From: Globomyces pollinis-pini | Lineage: Eukaryota > Chytridiomycota > Chytridiomycetes > Rhizophydiales > Globomycetaceae | DNA: 50,343 bases | Assembly (NCBI GenBank): GCA_025399215.1 | Contig: MU621215.1 | Coordinates: forward strand, 1-50,343 | Reading direction: 5' to 3' | Shown here: one piece after another, positions 44,173 through 50,343 of the stretch | How positions within the stretch are numbered: the first letter of the stretch is position 1 | Layout of the letters: every line of letters begins with the position of its first letter | Position numbers and translations under genes: made by a program | Notes under the pieces: generated by a model | What the model was told of the DNA's origin: nothing | What the model saw: only the letters and a program-made list of their open reading frames with translations | Database searches by the model: none

Positions 44173-44285
44173 GGACAACCTTGGTGTGCGTACATTTCAA
44201 TTGAATTACAAGACCCCTTTGTGGTAGGTCCCATTCAACCACTTTGGTCAATAAAAAATTTTACTGTCAAATTTCAACTACAATT

Positions 44286-47200
44286 ATGTTGGATTGGAAA
44301 TGTTTTCCAAACAGAGTTGTTGAAAAAATAATCAAATACCTCTCTTACAATGATCTTGCTCGTCTGTCCTATTGTTTGGTAGACATCCCTTTACAACCGA
44401 AAGTACTATTGATGAATATTCCCTGTCACTCTGCTAATGATCGTTTACGACTGGAAGAATGCTCTACTCTGATCATTCAGACAGATTCTTTACTATCTGG
44501 TCAGTACGACGCACAATTTAACTTTCCCTCTTGGACGGCTTTCATTGGCTTAAAACATTTGAACGTATCCTTCAATCGAGTAATGAATGATGATCATATG
44601 CTCAATATTTTATCAAATCTCGACTTGGTCTCACTTAACATGAATGGTTGTCCTAAAATAACAAAAGTAACGCTTCAGAACATTATCGATACCAATCAAT
44701 CGGCTCTTAAAGATTTGCAGTTTACAATATCCGCTGTATCTTACAAAGCTGTTTTTAAACTACTCAATTTTCTTCAAAAAACACTAAAGAGTATCAAAAT
44801 GCCAAACTATAGTTTTGGATTAGTCCCATTTTCTGTCAGCTTTCCAAACATTGTCATTGATCATCATTATACTTATGGAGGTGTTGCTAACTACATTACT
44901 AATGAAGATGGTCATGACCGAACTTTCCTTAAAGTTCTATTGGATACGCCATTGATCACATTCATGGCATACGAGTCAGATATTGGAAAGGATACTAGGA
45001 ATGCCAATGACGAGTCTCTTAAGGTTCTTGACGTTAGCAAATGTAAAAACAGTGGGAAAGTTTTGCCCATAGCATTCGTTGAAAAGAATACAGCTATTTT
45101 AAAAATTTTCTTTCGATATGGGTTGATAAATTCTTTCCTTCCTTTCTTGTTGGATGCTATGGAGATATCAACGGTAGATGAAGTTCTAGCCTCAAAAAAT
45201 GCTCTAGACGCTGTGTTATCTACAATGTCTTACGGGGATATAATGGCAGACTTCAATAAAGCAATTCTTGTGAGTCGAAGTAAAGTCTTTATTATACTCA
45301 TATTTGATTAGCATTGATCAACATTCATGGACAAGATATGGAAGTGGATGACGGTCCAGGATTTGTCAAAATGACTTTGTTTGACCTTCTACGCACGAGA
45401 AAGAAGCCAGCTATTCTGGAATTAGTCATTAAACATAATATTGACGTTTTGGTTAATGGAAATGCAATGTCTATGTTTTGTTATTGCATCATGCACAATG
45501 ATCTTGAAACTGCCAATTATCTGGTTCAATTAGGTAATCCTATTACAGCAGAAGTGATGGAACTTGTATTTTCTTATACTTGGAATGAAGGGTTTATAAA
45601 ACTAGCGTCAAGCATATGGGAAAGAAATAGGAAAACATCTATTTGGAGATGGCAAAATGAAGAAGGGAATACTCTTTTCCATTTATTGGCTCAGAAGAAG
45701 AATCCAGAGTTTAAAAAAGAGCATGTTTACCGTTATTTACAGAATCTGCTTGCAATAATGCTTAGCGAGTATCCAAACGTCCATTTAATCAGAAATAATG
45801 ATGGATTGAATCCAATACAGGTCGCATATCGTTCTGGGTGTGAAGGAATTATACGTTTTTTTGAAGAATCCACTCCTTTCGCTTTCCCCAGTGATATTGA
45901 CTCTTTGGAAATTTTGATACAATCAAAGAATCAGAATTTGTTACTGAAACTATTAAATCAACACGAATCAACTCCATTCATTGATACTGCCAAGCTAAAG
46001 TCAATATCTATCTCGAAAATGTTACCAGAAGGAGAAGAAATCTTGTCATGCTTCCCCATTCATTTAACTCTGGCCTATCCTGAATTTTTACCTGTTCTGT
46101 CCAGCTTAACAAGGCTAGATTTTAATGCCCCTATTTTGATTCGACAATGTGACACAAATGTCAGACTCTCGTTTCTTGAGTTTGCTCTTCATCTATCCAG
46201 CCCAATCGACACCATTCTTGACATTTTAAGACTGCCTTATACCCTGAACTATGGCGATCCGTTTGTGTCAAAATGGATTGTCTCAAAATTAAATGAAATA
46301 GACAATGCTGTTTCTGAATTTAAGATCTCTATGGTGGATCAGAAGACAAAAAAGGACGGTTATAAAATCGAACTGAAAACAACCGAAGAATCAAATGGAA
46401 AATCTGACACAAAAAATGAATTAAAATCCCCAAAAGATACTGATGCTGAAGCCATTGATGCGGTTCACTTATCAAGAAGTATAAAGAAACTATTGGAAAT
46501 CATGAATCAGATGAAATTGACCACAACCGCGATATTGACATTACAGACCATCAAACCTGTTTTGTTTCTCTTAATTGAATTGTTCAGTTTCGTTGGCGAT
46601 TCTAAGCCAAAGCTAATCGAAGACTTGTGGAATTCAGCAAGCAACCCGAATTCCATTTTGGATCACCAAGGTAATACTATTCTTCATCTTTTAGCTCAGC
46701 ACTATCCCGCATCACTTTATCCATTAGCACTACAAAATCCAAATTTTTCAGTACAAATAGTAAATCTATCACATTACACTAGTCTACAAACTTTTTGTGA
46801 ACATGTGGATATCAATTGGGAAGGCATTGCGAATACAATTGAACTTTTTCTTCAGCATCCCTCGAACAATTCATCAATAGATGGCTTTCAATTATTTTTC
46901 CCCAATAATTTTGATCAGGACATTCTACATTTGGCATTGGTCCGTGACTTGATGGCCGGTGTACAAGATTCTATTTTGTCCAGAAAAATTCTTGCAATTG
47001 GCATTCCCCATCATGTGTTTTCAATACAGCCATTCCATAGAATTTGTGAATCTTGCATTTCATCTCAATATCATGACAGCATGGGTAACTTGAAGGTTTT
47101 TTACTTTACACCACATCATATTATCCAATATACCAAAAAATTAAAAGCTGCCGGTGTTGATTTGAATAGTGTCAACAAATTACACGAAACTGGTTTAGAT

Positions 47201-49257
47201 ATTGTTCAAAAAAAACTGACTCAAGATCCTACAAATGATCATTTTGTGAATATCATCCAACAACTCCGTGAAGAAGGTGCCAGACTTAGTAAAGAATTCA
47301 TTCGAAAACAACAGGCAACAAAACTCCACAAACTATGCGAAATGCCAGCCATCCGATACGATATGATTGCTCATTACAAAGATGAGGTTACTATACAAGA
47401 TGAATATGGTCGACTTCCGATTCATATTTTTGCATTGCACACTTTGCAAAGATCCGACACTCCAGATCAGCTCAGGGTGTTAAATTTCCTGATGGGAAAT
47501 AATGATAAGACTATTTTATCTACACAAGATGATTGGATAATGACTCCTGCCTTATGTTCATTGTTGGGTGATACTATTTACTTAGACAAATATCCATTCC
47601 CCTTAGCGCCAAAGATTGCCGATTTCCCACTGTCCAATCTATCCAAGGTATTGCTGGAGAGGACTGCTGATTTGACTTTTCCAATTAATGATGACTCTGA
47701 TTGTTCGGTTTTCAAAATTGTGGAAATGCTTGAAAAATTTGGTAAAACATCTGTGAAACATGGATCCTTAAGCTTGACGGAAGATAAATTTTTGTGTCTC
47801 ATTGCCAGATTCAATTTTTACCACAAATATGACTTTGAAACAGTGAATGCAGAAGGAGACACCTTGATTGATTGTTTGAAACGAAGAACAGAGCTGGATC
47901 GTAACAGTGTACAACTGGTTGTTGAAAAATTAGCCAAAATGGGGATTAAGACTAGTGTAGAGTTCAATGCTACCATCAAAGATACACCCATGGAGGTTGA
48001 ATTATCTAAGGAAGGTTTTTATTTTTTGTATATTTATTTGTTAGCTTTGGATGAATATGCTGAAGCTCGAAGAATTCGAAATCTGACACGAAAAAAGAAA
48101 AATAAACCCGAAATTGATTACAGTTTTGATATAAAACGTCAAAGACTTGAAGGAAATTCCAGTGGTGAAATTTTAGTGGAAATACAACCTGACGATAGTA
48201 CCACATCTAAACTTGGATTGGCATTAAGAGAAAAGCAATCACAACTACTGTTGAATCCAGTTAATTTGAATGAAAACTATGTGGATTTGAGCTATGGGAG
48301 GTTAAAGTCCGAATTTGATACTGAAGATTCCACAGTGGTTGAAACCATGGAGCCAGTCAAAGATCAAGGGGAATTTCCAATATTAATGAATCAAAATGGC
48401 ACGTTGGCACAACCAGAGGCAAAGTTGGAAACAAAGGAAGAGTTTCACGTTACAATTGATAACAAGGATGATACAGGTATTTATTGTGATTACTAAATTT
48501 TGATGACGAACTGGATTTGAAAAATGAAGTTCCAGAAACCGACCTGGATAAACTGTACGACATGTGTGAAAAAGACAATACAACTGAAATCGAGCGACTA
48601 GTGAAAATGGGAACAAAATTGACGATTTGGAATTCTTCGGAACAATATCCGTTATTAAATTGGTTGATACACATATCTAGAGTTTTAGTTTTCAAGCCAA
48701 AACATTTAAAAACGTTTGATTTATTAACTCCTCACAACGATGATGAAGCAGAGCGAAAGGTTATTTCAGAATTGGATAGAAATGGATTTTCTCCACTGTC
48801 CGTAATGCTTATCCATGATGTTTGGGCCGCTAGTGTGAAATTTGGATACCATAATCCCACAGTTAGAAATCAAACTAGTTTACGGCATTTTCGAGTCACC
48901 AAATCACTTCTTACAAATGAACTGATGCGACGTGGGGCAACGTTGAGGGAACGTGGTGTGGGAAGGGACACAGTATTTCATGGTTTGGCTAGAACTATTT
49001 TTAAAGAGGACACACTCGTTCCTGGATTTCGAGTATCAGAGTATGGAGATCATCAAGACATTCAATTGACTGTTTATTTGGTAGCGGTGATTCTCCGAGA
49101 TTTCCAGAATATGGGTTGTTTGAATCTAAAGGACACCAATAAGGAAGGAATGACAGGATTGGATATTATCAAAGAAAGAAGAGAAAAAGGTGATTTGTTA
49201 TTGACTAACGAAAAATACATTGAATTTCTGGGATACTTACGAGAATTGCGATGTTGA
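44286..49257 (+). CDS. Giant F-box protein with ankyrin-like repeats
   Basis: Three exons (44286-45279, 45312-48476, 48530-49257) give 1,628 aa. The open frame extends upstream, but the first ATG is 44286. An F-box is at the N terminus (CFPNRVVEKIIKYLSYNDLARLSYC), followed by a leucine-rich section (GLKHLNVSFNRV, LVSLNMNGCPKIT). Most of the rest looks like diverged ankyrin repeats (GNTLFHLLAQK, GNTILHLLAQHY, GRLPIHIFALH) plus a charged region near 1010-1210. F-box proteins link substrates to SCF ubiquitin ligases; the repeats would bind the target. The second intron (53 nt, or 59 nt with an alternative acceptor) is longer than usual and less certain. No precise ortholog recognised. Confidence 0.78.
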
Positions 49258-49992
49258 AGCCCAAAACCAATAAATTCATTCTTTTGCTATTTTATTTCTA
49301 TTTCACTTTCATTTTATAAGGTTCAATTATGATATCGATAAGATTGACGTTGTAGATTCTTCCTGTCAAACATTGTGTGACACTGATTGCCATGTGAGTG
49401 TGTTTGGTTAGTGGGCTCATGCCCTTTGTGTATGAAACAAGTTGTTGTAGGTGAAGGAGTTGCATTATGCATTAGAACACACTTGATATGCAATGGTCTC
49501 GTAATTCGTAGTATCATTATGTTCTTGTAAGGAACGAATATTTGAGATGATCAAACCGTTAACTTTTTGCACCATTAAGAATGCTAAATGTGTCAGGCAG
49601 ACAGTTGATTAATGATAATATTTTTGAATAAGGGGATGAATTGATGGGTGTGAAATTATAAAGTCCATGTAAGCGGATGATTCTCAACAATCGATAAGAT
49701 TGTGTGTGTAAAACTAAGTGGGCTCAGGCTGTACCGTTCAATTTTATAGACCCAGTGATGTCATTGCTAGGTTACGAAGATTTGAAAGAAAGGAATCTAC
49801 CAAATGATAAAAGCGTTGTAAATAGGATGGATCATAAGAACAACAAGTCAGGACCCCAGTTAATCAGCCATGCCATCATCTCTTTTTTAACGCATGTGTT
49901 GAACAAGATCCCAAACACTCCCTAGTGGGCAGGTGGGTTCAATCTATTTAAATACAGACCGCATTTTTCACCTTTTTGCCCTAAACTTTAAT
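49258..49992. other. Intergenic region with promoter of the last bHLH gene
   Basis: No gene is recognised. TATTTAAATA (49945-49954) lies about 48 nt before the ATG at 49993 and is the probable TATA element. Confidence 0.45.
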
Positions 49993-50343
49993 ATGCACCC
50001 TCAACAAAAGAAAGAATTGGATATGCTTCGACGAAGAGAAATCCGTAAACAAACTCATTGCGCTACCGAACGTAAACGAAGAGAACAAACCAATGAATGC
50101 TTTGAAAAACTACGTCAAATTGTTCCTTTTCATTCTGATAGTAATGAAACTAGATTGGCCATGTCAAAGTTGACGATCTTGGAAAAGTGCATCAGTCGTT
50201 TGACAGAATTGGAGGCTGTTGTTGCTCAGTATGAATCATCCATTGCTGCTTCCAAGATCCAATCTTTCAGTCAACCTCAAGCTACCTACTATAGTCCTCC
50301 AGGATCTCCTCATCCATCAGAAAAAAGTGAGAAGGTCATGTCG
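49993..50343 (+). CDS. bHLH transcription factor, cut by window end
   Basis: 117 codons are visible without a stop. The basic region is THCATERKRREQTN (His, Glu and Arg present), helix 1 CFEKLRQIVPF, a longer loop than the others, helix 2 SKLTILEKCISRLTELEAV. A Ser/Pro-rich linker follows. The last residues in the window, SEKVMS, match the start of the shared C-terminal motif (compare SDKMSIMSLVN and SNVMSISQLIS), so the stop is probably within about 20 nt beyond the edge. It lies about 24 kb from the main cluster. Confidence 0.85.
   Translation, partial: MHPQQKKELDMLRRREIRKQTHCATERKRREQTNECFEKLRQIVPFHSDSNETRLAMSKLTILEKCISRLTELEAVVAQYESSIAASKIQSFSQPQATYYSPPGSPHPSEKSEKVMS

Noticed and set aside
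49704..49925. 73-codon open frame before the last bHLH gene
   Set aside because: Starts with a non-ATG codon, no motif, and overlaps the promoter region.

Overview
The window is nuclear DNA from a fungus, most likely an early-diverging (zygomycete-grade or zoosporic) lineage. The evidence is a set of fungal-type proteins: a GPI-tailed S28 peptidase, a GPI-like GH16 glucanase, a cytochrome b5-acyl-CoA dehydrogenase fusion, nitronate monooxygenase and Msc2/ZnT7-type zinc transport. The base composition is AT-rich, the standard genetic code applies, and many spliceosomal introns are present. Species cannot be named from the sequence alone. Almost every intron I could place by protein homology or paralogue alignment is only 24-46 nt long, with 27-31 nt typical. 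All coordinates below come from manual splicing, and the spliced lengths are multiples of three.

Left part (1 to about 25.9 kb) is an accessory region built from expanded families. It starts with a tandem pair of S28 serine peptidases, the first truncated by the window edge. Three seven-helix receptor-like genes of one family (A: 4.0, 5.8 and 11.7 kb) and two of another (B: 17.5 and 19.9 kb) follow. Among them lie nine small basic helix-loop-helix (bHLH) or bHLH-derived genes, and a tenth enters at the right edge. The bHLH genes appear intronless, many have a TATA-like box 30-55 nt before the start codon, and seven of the eight recognisable complete ones end in the same short C-terminal motif (M-x-I/L-x-x-L-L/I/V-N/C/S at the carboxyl end). 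A GH16 enzyme, the b5-acyl-CoA dehydrogenase, nitronate monooxygenase and a small protein with two UIM-like motifs are interspersed.

Right part (26.6-49.3 kb) is mostly conserved housekeeping genes packed closely. It holds a Cue2/NONU-1-like no-go-decay nuclease, a CCCH zinc-finger protein, a CDF zinc transporter, a CFAP418 (C8orf37) homologue, prefoldin subunit 4, an unrecognised 695-aa membrane protein with decayed copies beside it, a SNF1/CAMKL-type kinase, MRE11, a WW-domain protein, RNase H1, tRNA-splicing endonuclease SEN2, and a 1,628-aa F-box/ankyrin-like protein.

The two most distinctive signals are the bHLH cluster with its shared carboxyl-terminal motif and candidate palindromic E-box target, and the uniform miniaturisation of introns. 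A cilium/photoreceptor-associated gene (CFAP418) in a fungal context is also notable. No tRNA, rRNA, CRISPR array or intact transposon was recognised.
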